A stretch of 64,000 bases of DNA from Agromyces rhizosphaerae (GCF_027925245.1 NZ_BSDP01000001.1:3286001-3350000); one strand, 5' to 3'. Positions 32,811 through 43,090 are shown, numbered from the stretch's first letter. Made by a program: numbers and translations. The notes: generated by a model from the letters alone, not told the origin.

Positions 32811-33036
32811 TACACTGAAGCCAACGACGTCGATCCGGCCATCACCGGGGAGTCTCCGGAAGAACGCGGGCGGGTGCGCAGCATCCGCTCGTCACTAGAA
32901 CCGGACGGGGCTGGCCCGTCACAGCCAATGAACGAGCGGTTCCGGGTCTCCCCGGGGCAATCGAGGTGGTACCGCGACGGCGTCCGAGGGGCGACCGACG
33001 TCCTCGTGACGAACGCACGTCCTCCCAGGAGACCCG
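32811..33036 (+). promoter_or_regulatory. T-box riboswitch leader of the ileS operon
   Basis: A TACACT -10 hexamer at 32811-32816 is followed by a 220-base leader. The T-box core AGGTGGTACCGCG lies at 32964-32976. The triplet ATC at 32841-32843, in GGCCATCACCGGGGAG, is the likely specifier for isoleucine. The compact 5' domain fits the ultrashort stem I class known from actinobacterial ileS. No terminator is visible; AGGAG at 33027-33031 before the TTG start suggests control of translation by sequestering the ribosome site. The exact pairing was not computed. Confidence 0.9.
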
Positions 33037-36000
33037 TTGTATCCCCGCACTCCGAACGACCGCGGCGAGGTCGCAGCCTCCCCGAACTTCCCGGAACTCG
33101 AGCAGCAGGTGCTCGCGTTCTGGCAGGACGACGACACCTTCCAGGCCTCGATCGACCAGCGCGAGGGCGCCGAGGAGTGGGTCTTCTACGACGGCCCGCC
33201 CTTCGCGAACGGCCTGCCGCACTACGGCCACCTCCTGACCGGGTACGCGAAGGACGTCTTCCCGCGCTTCCAGACGATGCGCGGCCGTCAGGTGCACCGC
33301 CGGTTCGGCTGGGACACGCACGGCCTGCCCGCCGAGCTCGAGGCGGAGCGGCAGCTCGGCATCACCGACAAGAGCCAGATCGAGGAGATGGGCATCGCGG
33401 CGTTCAACGCCGCCGCCCGCGAGTCGGTGCTGCGCTACACGCGCGAGTGGCAGGAGTACGTCACGCGCCAGGCGCGCTGGGTCGACTTCGAGCACGACTA
33501 CAAGACGCTCGACGTGACCTTCATGGAGTCGGTCATCTGGGCGTTCGCGCAGCTGCACGAGAAGGGCCTCGCGTACGAGGGCTACCGCGTGCTGCCGTAC
33601 TGCTGGCGCGACGAGACGCCGCTGTCGAACCACGAGCTGCGCATGGACGACGACGTCTACAAGATGCGCCAGGACCAGACCGTCACCGTCACCTTCCCGC
33701 TCACGGGCGCGAAGGCCGAGGCGCTCGGGCTCACCGCGGTGCGCGCACTCGCGTGGACGACCACGCCGTGGACGCTGCCGACGAACCTCGCGCTGGCCGT
33801 CGGCCCCGAGATCGAGTACGCCGTCGTGCCCGCGGGCCCCGCCGGCACGCCCGACGCGACCGTGCTGCGCGAGCGCGCGGGGGAGAGCGACACCGAGGTG
33901 CTGGGCGGCGAGTACCTGCTCGCGCGCGACCTCGTCGGCAACTACGCGAAGGACCTCGGCTACGAGTCCGCCGACGACGCGGTCGCGGCGATCTCGCGCA
34001 CCGTGCGCGGCGCCGACCTCGACGGCGTCACCTACGACCGCCTGTTCGACTACTACGCCGACGTCGAGGCGTACGGCCTCCAGAACGCCTGGCGCATCCT
34101 CGTCGCCGACTACGTCACGACCTCCGACGGCACGGGCATCGTGCACCAGGCGCCCGCCTACGGCGAGGACGACCAGCAGGTGTGCGAGGCGGCCGGCATC
34201 CCCGTGGTCATCTCGCTCGACGAGGGCGGCCGGTTCCTGCCCGCGGTGACGGATGTCGCCGGGCAGCTGTGGTCCGACGCCAACAAGCCGCTCACCCAGC
34301 TGCTGAAGGCCGAGGGGCGCCTGCTCCGCCAGGCGAGCTACGAGCACTCGTACCCGCACTGCTGGCGCTGCCGCAATCCGCTCATCTACCGCGCCGTGTC
34401 GAGCTGGTTCGTGCGCGTGCCCGAGTTCCGCGACCGCATGGTCGAGCTGAACCAGGGGATCGGCTGGGTTCCCGAGAACGTCAAGGACGGCCAGTTCGGC
34501 AAGTGGCTGCAGGGCTCGCGCGACTGGTCGATCAGCCGCAACCGGTACTGGGGCTCGCCGATCCCGGTGTGGAAGAGCGACGACCCCGCGTACCCGCGCG
34601 TCGACGTGTACGGCTCGCTCGAGGAGCTCGAGCGCGACTTCGGCCGGCTGCCGGTGAACGCCGACGGCGAGCCCGACCTGCACCGGCCCTACATCGACGA
34701 GCTGACCCGCCCGAACCCCGACGACCCGACCGGGACGTCGACCATGCGCCGCATCCCCGACGTGTTCGACGTGTGGTTCGACTCGGGGTCCATGCCGTTC
34801 GCGCAGGTGCACTACCCCTTCGAGAACCGCGAGTGGTTCGACACGCACCACCCGGCCGACTTCATCGTCGAGTACATCGGGCAGACCCGCGGCTGGTTCT
34901 ACGTCATGCACGTGCTGTCGACCGCCCTGTTCGATCGCTCCGCGTACCGCAACGTGGTCAGCCACGGCATCGTGCTCGGCAGCGACGGCCAGAAGATGTC
35001 GAAGTCGCTGCGCAACTACCCGGACGTCAACGAGGTGTTCCACCGCGACGGCTCCGACGCGATGCGCTGGTTCCTCATGGCGAGCCCGGTGCTGCGCGGC
35101 GGCAACCTCATCGTGACCGAGGAGGGCATCCGCGAGGGCGTGCGCCAGTTCATGCTGCCGCTGTGGAGCACCTGGTACTTCTTCTCGCTCTACGCCAACG
35201 CGACCGGGTACGAGGCCCGGCGTTCGACCTCCTCCGAGGACGTGCTCGACCGGTACCTGCTCGCCAAGCTGCACGACCTCTTCGCGGGCGTGACCGACGA
35301 CCTGGAGCGCTTCGACGCGACGATGGCCGCGGCCAAGCTCCGCGACTTCGCCGACGTGCTGACCAACTGGTACGTTCGGCGCTCGCGCGACCGGTTCTGG
35401 GACGGCGTCGGCGACGACGGCACGGGCCGCGAGGCGTTCGACACGCTCTGGACCGTGCTCGAGGCGCTCTGCCGCCTGGCCGCCCCGCTCGTGCCGCTCG
35501 TCGGCGAGACCGTCTGGCGCGGGCTCACCGGCGGGCGCAGCGTGCACCTGGCCGACTGGCCCACGGCCGACGAGTTCCCCGCCGACCCGGACCTGGTCGC
35601 GACGATGGACGCCGTGCGCCAGGTCAGCTCGACCGCGCTCGCACTGCGCAAGCAGGCGGGACGACGGGTGCGACTGCCGCTCGCGGCGCTCACGGTCGTG
35701 GCAGCGGATGCCGCAGGGCTCGAGCCGTACGCCGCGATCCTGCGCGACGAGCTCAACGTCAAGTCCGTCGAGTTCGTGACCCTCGACGAGGGCAGTGCCG
35801 ACGCCTACGGCATCTCGCGCCGCCTGTCGGTCAACGCGCGTGCCGCGGGCCCGCGCCTCGGCAAGCAGGTGCAGGCCGCGATCCGCGCGGCGCGCGAGGG
35901 CGACTGGGCGGAGCAGGACGGCGTGGTCGTCGCGGGCGGCATCGAGCTCGCAGAGGGCGAGTACGAGCTCGCGCTGGTCTCCGGCGACGCCGACGCCGAC

Positions 36001-36327
36001 TCCCGCGCGATCGGCCTGCTGCCCGGCGACGGGTTCGTGCTGCTCGAGACCGCGACGACGCCGGAGCTCGAGGCCGAGGGCCTCGCGCGCGACGCCGTGC
36101 GCGCTGTTCAGGACGCGCGCAAGGCTGCCGGCCTCGAGGTCTCGGACCGCATCCGGCTGCGCCTCGTCACCGAGTCGCACGCCGCGCCGGCGTTCGAGGC
36201 GCACCGTGCGCTCATCGCCGACGAGACGCTCGCCGTCGCGCTCGACGTGGCCGTCGACGGCCTCGGCGACGACGCGACGAAGCTCGCCGGCGGCGCGAAG
36301 CTCGCCGTGGAGGTGACGCGGGCATGA
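33037..36327 (+). CDS. ileS: Isoleucyl-tRNA synthetase
   Basis: IleRS charges tRNA-Ile and edits valine. The 1096-residue product has the HIGH-type motif HYGH (62-65), KMSKS at 653-657, a CP1 editing domain and the C-terminal region of the eukaryote-like type-2 IleRS, the class linked to natural mupirocin tolerance. Translation starts at TTG 33037, five bases after AGGAG; a weak start fits translational control by the T-box. Its stop overlaps folC as ATGA. Confidence 0.97.
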   Translation: MYPRTPNDRGEVAASPNFPELEQQVLAFWQDDDTFQASIDQREGAEEWVFYDGPPFANGLPHYGHLLTGYAKDVFPRFQTMRGRQVHRRFGWDTHGLPAELEAERQLGITDKSQIEEMGIAAFNAAARESVLRYTREWQEYVTRQARWVDFEHDYKTLDVTFMESVIWAFAQLHEKGLAYEGYRVLPYCWRDETPLSNHELRMDDDVYKMRQDQTVTVTFPLTGAKAEALGLTAVRALAWTTTPWTLPTNLALAVGPEIEYAVVPAGPAGTPDATVLRERAGESDTEVLGGEYLLARDLVGNYAKDLGYESADDAVAAISRTVRGADLDGVTYDRLFDYYADVEAYGLQNAWRILVADYVTTSDGTGIVHQAPAYGEDDQQVCEAAGIPVVISLDEGGRFLPAVTDVAGQLWSDANKPLTQLLKAEGRLLRQASYEHSYPHCWRCRNPLIYRAVSSWFVRVPEFRDRMVELNQGIGWVPENVKDGQFGKWLQGSRDWSISRNRYWGSPIPVWKSDDPAYPRVDVYGSLEELERDFGRLPVNADGEPDLHRPYIDELTRPNPDDPTGTSTMRRIPDVFDVWFDSGSMPFAQVHYPFENREWFDTHHPADFIVEYIGQTRGWFYVMHVLSTALFDRSAYRNVVSHGIVLGSDGQKMSKSLRNYPDVNEVFHRDGSDAMRWFLMASPVLRGGNLIVTEEGIREGVRQFMLPLWSTWYFFSLYANATGYEARRSTSSEDVLDRYLLAKLHDLFAGVTDDLERFDATMAAAKLRDFADVLTNWYVRRSRDRFWDGVGDDGTGREAFDTLWTVLEALCRLAAPLVPLVGETVWRGLTGGRSVHLADWPTADEFPADPDLVATMDAVRQVSSTALALRKQAGRRVRLPLAALTVVAADAAGLEPYAAILRDELNVKSVEFVTLDEGSADAYGISRRLSVNARAAGPRLGKQVQAAIRAAREGDWAEQDGVVVAGGIELAEGEYELALVSGDADADSRAIGLLPGDGFVLLETATTPELEAEGLARDAVRAVQDARKAAGLEVSDRIRLRLVTESHAAPAFEAHRALIADETLAVALDVAVDGLGDDATKLAGGAKLAVEVTRA

Positions 36328-37676
36328 CCGACGAGTTCCGCGACGCGGCCGACGCCGTGTTCTCCGCGCTGCTCGCGCGCATCGGCGAGCAGGCGCCGCA
36401 ACCCAGGCTCGGCCCCTCGCGCCGCCTGATGGACCTGCTCGGCGACCCGCAGCGCGCCTACCCGGTCATCCACGTCACCGGCACGAACGGCAAGACCAGC
36501 ACCAGCCGCCTGATCGAGGGCCTCCTGCGCGCCCACGGGCTGCGCACCGGGCTGCTCACGAGCCCGCACATCGAGCGGTTCACCGAGCGCATCCTGGTCG
36601 ACGGCGAGCCCATCACCGACGAGGCGGTCGCCCGCAACTGGGACGACATCACGCCCTACGTCGAGATGGTCGACGCCGAGCTCGAGCAGGCGGGCGACGT
36701 GCCGCTGACGTACTTCGAGGCGCTCTCGGGCCTCGCGTTCGCGGCCTTCGCCGACGCACCGGTCGACGTCGCCGTGATCGAGGTCGGCATGGGCGGCGAG
36801 TGGGACTCGACCAACGTCGCCGACGGGCAGGTCGCGGTGTTCACGCCGATCGACCTCGACCACACCTCGCGGCTCGGCTCGACGGTCACCCAGATCGCAC
36901 GCACGAAGTCGGGCATCATCAAGCCCGCGGCATCCGTCGTCTCGGCCCGGCAGTCGCCCGAGGCGGCCGACGTGCTCGCCACGGCGAGCCGGCTCAGCGA
37001 GGCGACGCTCTCGGTCGAGGGCGACGCCTTCGAGACCACGGCGGCCGCGGTGGCCGTCGGCGGGCAGCTGCTCTCCATCCGCGGCATCGCCGGGGAGTAC
37101 GCCGAGGTCTTCCTGCCGCTGCTGGGCGCGCACCAGGCCCAGAACGCCGCGGTCGCGATCGCGGCGGTCGAGTCGTTCCTCGGCTCGGGCGAGCACGCGC
37201 TGTCGCGCGACGTCGTCGAGGAGGCGTTCGCGGTCACCACCTCGCCCGGGCGGATGCAGCTGGTCGGCGTCGAGCCGACCGTGCTCGTCGACGCGGCGCA
37301 CAACCCGCACGGCGCGCACGCCCTCGTCGAGGCGGTGCGCCAGGTGTTCGACTTCGACGAGATCGCCGTGGTCGTGGGCGTGCTGGGCGACAAGGACGCC
37401 GCGGGCATCCTGCGGGAGCTCGACGCCATCGCCGACCTGATGCTCGTGACGCAGTCCGAGTCCGATCGCGCGATCCCCGCCGAGGCGCTCGCGCAGCAGG
37501 CGGTCGCCGTCGTCGGGCCCGAGCGCATCGCCTCGTACGACCGCGCCGAGGACGCGTTCGAGGCCGCGCACGACTGGGCGTCCGAGGCGCCCCGCCGCGC
37601 CGTCGTCGTGACCGGCTCGATCACCCTGGTCGCCGAGGCCATGGCCTTCGCCGACGACCGGGAGTGGAAGCCGTGA
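36324..37676 (+). CDS. folC: Folylpolyglutamate synthase / dihydrofolate synthase
   Basis: FolC adds glutamate to dihydropteroate and to folates. The 450-residue Mur ligase-like product has the ATP loop GTNGKTS (53-59), the [12 protein letters not shown] segment, [14 protein letters not shown] and the C-terminal DAAHNPHGA motif. It overlaps ileS by four bases (ATGA) and DUF4233 by four bases (GTGA). The ileS-folC-DUF4233-ndk order is conserved in many actinobacteria. Confidence 0.96.
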   Translation: MTDEFRDAADAVFSALLARIGEQAPQPRLGPSRRLMDLLGDPQRAYPVIHVTGTNGKTSTSRLIEGLLRAHGLRTGLLTSPHIERFTERILVDGEPITDEAVARNWDDITPYVEMVDAELEQAGDVPLTYFEALSGLAFAAFADAPVDVAVIEVGMGGEWDSTNVADGQVAVFTPIDLDHTSRLGSTVTQIARTKSGIIKPAASVVSARQSPEAADVLATASRLSEATLSVEGDAFETTAAAVAVGGQLLSIRGIAGEYAEVFLPLLGAHQAQNAAVAIAAVESFLGSGEHALSRDVVEEAFAVTTSPGRMQLVGVEPTVLVDAAHNPHGAHALVEAVRQVFDFDEIAVVVGVLGDKDAAGILRELDAIADLMLVTQSESDRAIPAEALAQQAVAVVGPERIASYDRAEDAFEAAHDWASEAPRRAVVVTGSITLVAEAMAFADDREWKP

Positions 37677-38074
37677 CCGCCGCCGACCCGCAGCAGCCCG
37701 ATCCCCGGCCCGTGCCCGCGCGCTCCGTGCGCCGCAGCCTCGCGAGCATCGTGCTCGGGTTCGAGCTGTTCATCGTGCTCCTGGCCGCGCTCACGATCTT
37801 CGGGCTGTCGCCCGCGCCCTTCGGCGACGACGGCATCCCGCGCTGGTGGGCGCTCGTCGGCGGCGGCGTGCTGCTCGTGGCCCTGCTCGCGATCATGGCG
37901 CTGCTGCGCTTCGAGGGCGCCTACGTCGCCGGATGGGTCCTGCAGGGGATCCTCCTCGCGACCGGCTTCCTCAACCCCGCGATGTTCTTCGTGGGCGCAC
38001 TCTTCGGCGGCATGTGGTGGTACGCCATGGTCGCCGGTGCACGTATCGACCGCACACGGAAGGAAACCGCATGA
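37673..38074 (+). CDS. DUF4233 membrane protein
   Basis: The 133-residue protein has four hydrophobic segments (about 27-45, 60-80, 84-100, 104-122), matching the DUF4233 family that sits between folC and ndk in actinobacteria. No function is known. It starts at GTG 37673 within the folC stop and its own stop overlaps ndk as ATGA, so translation is coupled at both ends. Confidence 0.88.
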   Translation: MTAADPQQPDPRPVPARSVRRSLASIVLGFELFIVLLAALTIFGLSPAPFGDDGIPRWWALVGGGVLLVALLAIMALLRFEGAYVAGWVLQGILLATGFLNPAMFFVGALFGGMWWYAMVAGARIDRTRKETA

Positions 38075-38493
38075 CCACCCCGATCGAAGAGACCCTCGTC
38101 CTCGTCAAGCCCGACGGCGTCGCCCGCAACCTCACCGGCGAGATCCTCCGCCGCATCGAGGCGAAGGGCTACGCGCTGGTCGACGTGCGACTGCTGCAGG
38201 CCGACCGCGAGCTGCTCGCCACCCACTACGCGGAGCACGAGGGCAAGCCCTTCTACGAGCCGCTCATGGACTTCATGCAGTCCGGCCCGATCGTCGCGAT
38301 GCGCGTCGCGGGCAACCGCGTGATCGAGGGCTTCCGGGTGCTCGCCGGGCAGACCGACCCCACCACCGCCGCCCCCGGCACGATCCGCGGCGACCTGGCC
38401 CGCGACTGGGGCCTCCCGGTGCAGCAGAACCTCGTGCACGGCTCGGACTCGCCCGAGTCGGCCGAGCGCGAGCTCGCACTCTGGTTCGACTGA
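38071..38493 (+). CDS. ndk: Nucleoside diphosphate kinase
   Basis: Ndk balances nucleoside triphosphates through a phosphohistidine. The 140-residue product has LVKPDGVARNL at the start and the active-site His123 in NLVHGSDSPESA. GGAAGGAAA precedes the ATG. It is the last gene of the T-box-headed operon and is followed by a strong hairpin. Confidence 0.97.
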   Translation: MTTPIEETLVLVKPDGVARNLTGEILRRIEAKGYALVDVRLLQADRELLATHYAEHEGKPFYEPLMDFMQSGPIVAMRVAGNRVIEGFRVLAGQTDPTTAAPGTIRGDLARDWGLPVQQNLVHGSDSPESAERELALWFD

Positions 38494-38500
38494 TCCCGTT

Positions 38501-38532
38501 CGGCCGGGCCCGGGTACTGCCGGGTCCGGCCG
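38501..38532. terminator. Terminator between ndk and the VKOR gene
   Basis: A 13-base-pair stem, CGGCCGGGCCCGG against CCGGGTCCGGCCG with one G-T pair and a six-base loop, lies in the gap between the convergent genes. Confidence 0.75.
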
Positions 38533-38560
38533 CCGCGATCAGGTCCGCCGGCCGCCGGCG

Positions 38561-39202
38561 TCAGCCGAACAGGTCGAACCAGATGCGCGGGATCGCGTCC
38601 ATGCGCAACTGCGCCTGCACGACGACGATCAGGTAGCAGACGACGGTGATCAGCGGGATCCAGCCCGAGAGCACCGCGCCGATGCGGCGAACGGATGCCC
38701 CGCCGCCGAACACGCCCTCGGCGACGTTCCGCAGGGTCACCGCCCAGAACGTGGGGATCGTCACGGCCCAAGTGAGCATGCACCACGGGCAGAGCACGTC
38801 GAGCACGTAGATGCTCTGGAAGATCAGCCAGCACACGAACCCGAGCGCGGCGGTGACGCCGACGTTGAAGCCGATCCAGAACCAGCGGGAGAACCGGGCG
38901 CCCGAGAGCAGCGCCATGCCGATCGTGATGACGACGGGCCAGCAGACCAGGCCGATGATCGGGTTCGGGAAGCCGAGCACCGCGCCCTGCTCCGACGCGA
39001 GGTTCGTCGAGCAGCCCACCAGCACGCTGAAGTCGCACGACACCGAGTGGCTCGGGTCCTCGAGCACGGCGATCTTCTCGACCATCAGCTCGAACGCCGC
39101 GATGAGGCCGGTGACGCCGGCGATCACGAGGAACACGGCGAGGGCGATCGGGCGCGGCGGCGCCTCGGAATCCGTCCGGGAGAGGTCTTCGGTCGCGGTC
39201 AC
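38561..39202 (-). CDS. VKOR-family disulfide bond oxidoreductase
   Basis: Actinobacterial VKOR homologues re-oxidise DsbA-like thioredoxins outside the membrane, using quinone. The 213-residue protein has five hydrophobic helices, the CPWC active site at 138-141 and the loop cysteines Cys56 and Cys64 (SCDFSVLVGCS) that shuttle electrons. All four cysteines are present. No DsbA partner lies next to it. The start at 39202 gives a cytoplasmic N terminus of about 18 residues. Confidence 0.92.
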   Translation of the reverse strand: MTATEDLSRTDSEAPPRPIALAVFLVIAGVTGLIAAFELMVEKIAVLEDPSHSVSCDFSVLVGCSTNLASEQGAVLGFPNPIIGLVCWPVVITIGMALLSGARFSRWFWIGFNVGVTAALGFVCWLIFQSIYVLDVLCPWCMLTWAVTIPTFWAVTLRNVAEGVFGGGASVRRIGAVLSGWIPLITVVCYLIVVVQAQLRMDAIPRIWFDLFG

Positions 39203-39472
39203 CGGGCGATTATGTCACGCGCGGGTCAGCGCGGGTGCCCGCGTCCATGCGATAATCGAGCCAGCCGTCCGGACCGCGTCCGGCAGGCGCTGACGAAGGT
39301 TTGCGGATGCAGGGGCATCCGGATGACGGTCGGACGACCGGAAGATGTGGCAGCCAGGACACCGGTCCGGCTGCGAAGCGAAGGATTCGCGGAGACCCAC
39401 GAGGGGTCGCCGCTCGAGAGAGTACCGGAGTGGTGACGCGGTCACCCCGTCCGGTGTAGGAGTGCACCAGCG
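39203..39472 (+). promoter_or_regulatory. Long leader of rne with three stem-loops
   Basis: This 270-base gap has no gene. A GATAAT/TAATCG hexamer around 39251-39258 may be the -10. Three short perfect hairpins follow: GGATGC/GCATCC (39305-39320), CGGTC/GACCG (39327-39340) and GGTGAC/GTCACC (39432-39446), the last just before the ribosome-binding region. In enterobacteria RNase E controls its own mRNA through a structured leader; similar control is possible here. Confidence 0.45.
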
Positions 39473-41992
39473 ATGGTGGAAGGTACGAACGAGCAGACCA
39501 ACGAGACGAACCAGCCGCAGGAGCGACGGGCCCGACTGTTCGGCGGTCGCCGGCGCGCGGACGAGCAGTCGGTCGAGCAGGCGCCCGAGACGGTGACGGA
39601 TGCCGCTGCCGAGGCGGACGACGCCACGACGACGTCGCAGGACGCGGACGTCGAGGCGGACCCGCAGGCGGCCGAGCCCGCCGAGGCCGGCGTGACGGAG
39701 TCGGCCGACGCCGACGACGCGCCCGCGGGTGCGGACACCGATGCGGAGGGCGGTGCGGACGCGGAGGCGCCCGCCGACGAGACGCCCGCGGCCGTCGAGG
39801 ACGCCGGCTCCGAGGCATCCGCCGACGACTCGGACGCGCCCGCCGAGGAGGAGGCCGCGCCCGAGCCGAGCCCGATCCCCGACGCGCTCACGACGACGTC
39901 GCTCATCTTCCACGCGCCCGACGTGACGCCGCTTCCCGCCCGCCCCGGCAGCCGGGCCGAGCAGGAGGACGACGAGCCGCGACAGGGCTCGTCGAAGCGC
40001 CGCCGTGCCCGCCGCCGCAGCGGCGAGGACCGCGCGCCCGGATCGGACGACCCCGAGAACACCGTCGTCAAGGTGCGCAAGCCCCGCGAGCAGGAGCCGA
40101 TCACCGAGCCGCAGAAGGTCAAGGGCTCGACCCGCCTCGAGGCCAAGAAGCAGCGCCGCCGCGACGGCCGCGACGCCGGCCGCCGGCGCGCGGTCGTGAC
40201 CGAGGCGGAGTTCCTCGCCCGGCGCGAGGCCGTCGACCGCTCGATGGTCGTGCGCGCGAAGTCGGGTCGCATCCAGATCGGCGTGCTGGAGGACGGCGTG
40301 CTCGTGGAGCACTACGTCGCCCGCAACCAGGACGCCTCGCTCATCGGCAACGTCTACCTCGGTCGCGTGCAGAACGTGCTGCCCAGCATGGAGGCCGCCT
40401 TCGTCGACATCGGCCGCGGTCGCAACGCCGTGCTCTACTCGGGCGAGGTCGACTGGGACGCCGCCGCCGAGAACGGCGAGAAGAACCAGCCGCGCCGCAT
40501 CGAGCTCGCGCTGAAGCCGGGCGACCGCGTGCTCGTGCAGGTCACCAAGGACCCGGTCGGCCACAAGGGCGCGCGCCTGACCAGCCAGGTCTCGCTGCCC
40601 GGCCGCTACCTCGTCTACGTGCCGAACGGCTCGATGAACGGCATCAGCCGGAAGCTCCCCGACACCGAGCGTGCGCGCCTGAAGAAGATCCTCAAGGAGG
40701 TGCTGCCCGAGAACGTGGGCGTGATCGTGCGCACCGCCGCCGAGGGCGCGACCGAGGAGCAGCTCACGCGCGACGTGAACCGGCTCACCGCCCAGTGGGC
40801 CGACATCAGCTCGCAGCTCGAGAAGGTGCAGGCTCCCGCGCTGCTGCACTCCGAGCCCGACCTGCTGATCAAGATCGTCCGCGACGTCTTCAACGAGGAC
40901 TTCCAGAAGATGATCATCTCGGGCGAGGACGCGCGCCAGACCATCGAGCGCTACCTGCGCCAGGTCGCGCCCGACCTGCTCGAGCGCGTCGAGAAGTACG
41001 AGGGCGAGCGCGACGCGTTCGACGAGTACCGCATCACCGAGCAGATCGAGAAGGCGCTCGACCGCAAGGTCTGGCTGCCCTCGGGCGGGTCGCTCATCGT
41101 CGACCGCACCGAGGCCATGACCGTGATCGACGTCAACACCGGCAAGTTCGTCGGCTCGGGCGGCAACCTCGAGGAGACCGTCACCAAGAACAACCTCGAG
41201 GCGGCCGAGGAGATCGTCCGCCAGCTCCGCCTGCGCGACATCGGCGGCATCATCGTCGTCGACTTCATCGACATGGTGCTCGAGTCGAACCGCGACCTCG
41301 TGCTGCGCCGGCTCGTCGAGTGCCTCTCGCGCGACCGCACGAAGCACCAGGTGGCCGAGGTCACCTCGCTCGGCCTCGTGCAGATGACCCGAAAGAAGCT
41401 CGGCCTGGGCCTCCTCGAGTCGTTCAGCGAGGCCTGCGAGACCTGCGCCGGCCGCGGCATCATCGTGCACCACGAGCCCATCGCGAAGCACCGCTCGGCG
41501 CAGCAGCCCGAGCGTCGCCGCGGTCGTGGCGGCGGCGGTGGCGGTGGCAACGGCGGCAACGGTGGCGGCCAGTCGCAGCAGGGCGGCGGCAAGTCCGAGC
41601 AGAAGTCGAACGGCCACGCCGGCACGCACGGCATCACCGAGGACGCGAAGCACGCCCTCGCGCAGATCGCCGCCTCCACCCTCGCGCACGAGCGGCAGGA
41701 GGAGGAGGCCGCGGCTGCGGCAGCCGCCGCCGAGACGAGCACGCCGGACGCCCCCGCCGAGTCGGCTCAGGAGCCCGTGCAGATCCTCGACATCCCGCTC
41801 GAGGGCCAGTCGCGTCCGAAGCGCCGGATGCCCGACGCGGACGCCGAGTCGCTGCTCGGCTCGGTGCTCGACTCGCTGCCCGCGCCCAAGCAGCCCGGCG
41901 AGGGCCGCACGAAGTCGCGCCGGGTCACGACCGCGGCGCTCCAGGGCAACGCTGCGCAGCCGATCGTCACCCGCCGCGACGCGGGGGAGTGA
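39473..41992 (+). CDS. rne: Ribonuclease E/G family endoribonuclease
   Basis: RNase E starts decay and processing of many RNAs. The 839-residue product has an acidic, disordered N-terminal region of about 230 residues, an S1 domain (IGNVYLGRVQNVLPSMEAAF), the 5' sensor/RNase H-like part, the DNase I-like catalytic region (MTVIDVNTGKF, then IIVVDFIDM), and the zinc-link cysteines 655 and 658 in CETCAGRG. A Gly/Asn/Gln-rich stretch and a second disordered tail follow. The layout, with the extra region before the catalytic core, is typical of actinobacteria. Confidence 0.96.
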   Translation: MVEGTNEQTNETNQPQERRARLFGGRRRADEQSVEQAPETVTDAAAEADDATTTSQDADVEADPQAAEPAEAGVTESADADDAPAGADTDAEGGADAEAPADETPAAVEDAGSEASADDSDAPAEEEAAPEPSPIPDALTTTSLIFHAPDVTPLPARPGSRAEQEDDEPRQGSSKRRRARRRSGEDRAPGSDDPENTVVKVRKPREQEPITEPQKVKGSTRLEAKKQRRRDGRDAGRRRAVVTEAEFLARREAVDRSMVVRAKSGRIQIGVLEDGVLVEHYVARNQDASLIGNVYLGRVQNVLPSMEAAFVDIGRGRNAVLYSGEVDWDAAAENGEKNQPRRIELALKPGDRVLVQVTKDPVGHKGARLTSQVSLPGRYLVYVPNGSMNGISRKLPDTERARLKKILKEVLPENVGVIVRTAAEGATEEQLTRDVNRLTAQWADISSQLEKVQAPALLHSEPDLLIKIVRDVFNEDFQKMIISGEDARQTIERYLRQVAPDLLERVEKYEGERDAFDEYRITEQIEKALDRKVWLPSGGSLIVDRTEAMTVIDVNTGKFVGSGGNLEETVTKNNLEAAEEIVRQLRLRDIGGIIVVDFIDMVLESNRDLVLRRLVECLSRDRTKHQVAEVTSLGLVQMTRKKLGLGLLESFSEACETCAGRGIIVHHEPIAKHRSAQQPERRRGRGGGGGGGNGGNGGGQSQQGGGKSEQKSNGHAGTHGITEDAKHALAQIAASTLAHERQEEEAAAAAAAAETSTPDAPAESAQEPVQILDIPLEGQSRPKRRMPDADAESLLGSVLDSLPAPKQPGEGRTKSRRVTTAALQGNAAQPIVTRRDAGE

Positions 41993-42001
41993 CGAGCGAC
42001 C

Positions 42002-42277
42002 TCAGCCGCCGTGGCGGCGGGTGCGGGCGGTGATCCGCAACCCGCTGTCGCGGAGGCGGACGACGAGGTCGCGGTTGCTGACCGGTTCGGCACCCGCGGC
42101 GACGAGCTGGTCGTAGCGCTCCGCCGGAACGTCGTAGTGGTCCAGGTCGAAGGCGCGTTCGGGGATTCCCGCGGCGCGGGCGAAGGCGTGGAGCTCGTCG
42201 AGCGAGCGGTCGCTGACGAGGTGCGACCAGAGCGTTCCGTGGGCCGGCCACATCGGGCGATCGATCAGCACGGCCAT
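42002..42277 (-). CDS. DUF4031 protein
   Basis: The 91-residue product matches the small DUF4031 family (opening VLIDRPMWPAHGTLWSHLVSD, then LDHYDVPAERYD). Function is unknown. The ATG at 42277 lies seven bases after a TAGACT hexamer on the minus strand (42285-42290), which points to a leaderless transcript; the in-frame start further upstream has no support. It is convergent with rne, nine bases apart. Confidence 0.85.
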   Translation of the reverse strand: MAVLIDRPMWPAHGTLWSHLVSDRSLDELHAFARAAGIPERAFDLDHYDVPAERYDQLVAAGAEPVSNRDLVVRLRDSGLRITARTRRHGG

Positions 42278-42315
42278 GCGATCGAGTCTACGTGCGACGC
42301 GCCGACGGAGGCCGT

Positions 42316-42490
42316 TTGACCGCCCGCCTCGCGTCACGTAGAATCGTCTGTTGGTGCGTCTCCGCTTATCCCGGGTCCGCCCAAGGTTTTCTGGCAGCTA
42401 CGACCCTCCTTCCCGCTGGGGTCTTCCGCGCAGTGACATCCTCAACAACACGATGGAGCCGATGAGGCTCCCTGGAGATTGGTACGAGTA
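42316..42490 (+). promoter_or_regulatory. Strong promoter and structured leader of rplU-rpmA
   Basis: TTGACC (42316-42321), a 17-base spacer and TAGAAT (42339-42344) form the best sigma-70-type promoter in the window. The leader of about 140 bases has hairpins GACCC/GGGTC (42402-42423) and GGAGCC/GGCTCC (42455-42471); the second ends three bases before GGAG (42474-42477). Ribosomal protein leaders often bind their own product, so autoregulation by L21 is possible but not shown. Confidence 0.75.
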
Positions 42491-42799
42491 GTGGTTTACG
42501 CAGTAGTGCGCGCCGGCGGCCGGCAGGAGAAGGTCGAGGTCGGCACCATCGTGACGATGGACCGCGTGACGGCAGACGAGAACGGCAACGTCGAGTTGCC
42601 CGCAGTCCTGCTGGTCGACGGCAAGACGATCACCTCCGACGCCGAGAAGCTCGCGAAGGTGAAGGTCACGGCAGAGGTCCTCGGCGACCTCCGCGGCCCC
42701 AAGATCGTCATTCAGAAGTTCAAGAACAAGACCGGCTACAAGAAGCGCCAGGGCCACCGTCAGGAGCTCACGCGCGTCAAGGTCACCGGCATCAAGTAG
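42491..42799 (+). CDS. rplU: 50S ribosomal protein L21
   Basis: L21 binds 23S rRNA in the large subunit. The 102-residue product has the full family pattern ([17 protein letters not shown], then KVVIQKF-like [20 protein letters not shown]). I place the start at GTG 42491, which gives the normal length and N terminus; a TTG at 42479 is open in frame but lies only one base after the GGAG. rpmA follows after 18 bases. Confidence 0.96.
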   Translation: MVYAVVRAGGRQEKVEVGTIVTMDRVTADENGNVELPAVLLVDGKTITSDAEKLAKVKVTAEVLGDLRGPKIVIQKFKNKTGYKKRQGHRQELTRVKVTGIK

Positions 42800-42817
42800 A
42801 GCCAAGAGGAGACAGCG

Positions 42818-43075
42818 ATGGCACACAAGAAGGGTGCGAGTTCCACTCGCAACGGTCGTGACTCGAACGCGCAGCGCCTCGGCGTGAAGCGCTTCGGCGG
42901 CGAGGTCGTGGGCGCGGGCGAGATCATCGTCCGCCAGCGCGGCACGCACTTCCACCCCGGCGCCGGCGTCGGCCGCGGCGGGGACGACACGCTGTTCGCC
43001 CTCCAGGCGGGCGCGGTGGAGTTCGGCACGAAGGGCGGCCGCAAGGTCGTCAACATCGTGGCGGCAGCCGAGTAG
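42818..43075 (+). CDS. rpmA: 50S ribosomal protein L27
   Basis: L27 reaches towards the peptidyl transferase centre. The 85-residue product begins [20 protein letters not shown], with no cleavable N-terminal extension of the firmicute kind. AGGAGA precedes the ATG. It pairs with rplU, and obgE follows after a hairpin, the usual bacterial order. Confidence 0.98.
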   Translation: MAHKKGASSTRNGRDSNAQRLGVKRFGGEVVGAGEIIVRQRGTHFHPGAGVGRGGDDTLFALQAGAVEFGTKGGRKVVNIVAAAE

Positions 43076-43090
43076 TCGGACAGATCACAC

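Noticed and set aside
32842-36204. An 1120-codon minus-strand frame opposite ileS
   Set aside because: It is antisense to a complete ileS and has shadow-type composition.
32793-37676. A 1627-codon frame ending in folC
   Set aside because: The first 1177 codons lie over the T-box leader and ileS in another frame. Only the part from 36324 matches FolC.
41520-41600. A DNA repeat or small RNA in the glycine-rich stretch of rne
   Set aside because: The repeats are GGC/GGT codons for a Gly/Asn-rich linker in the correct frame and are explained by the protein.
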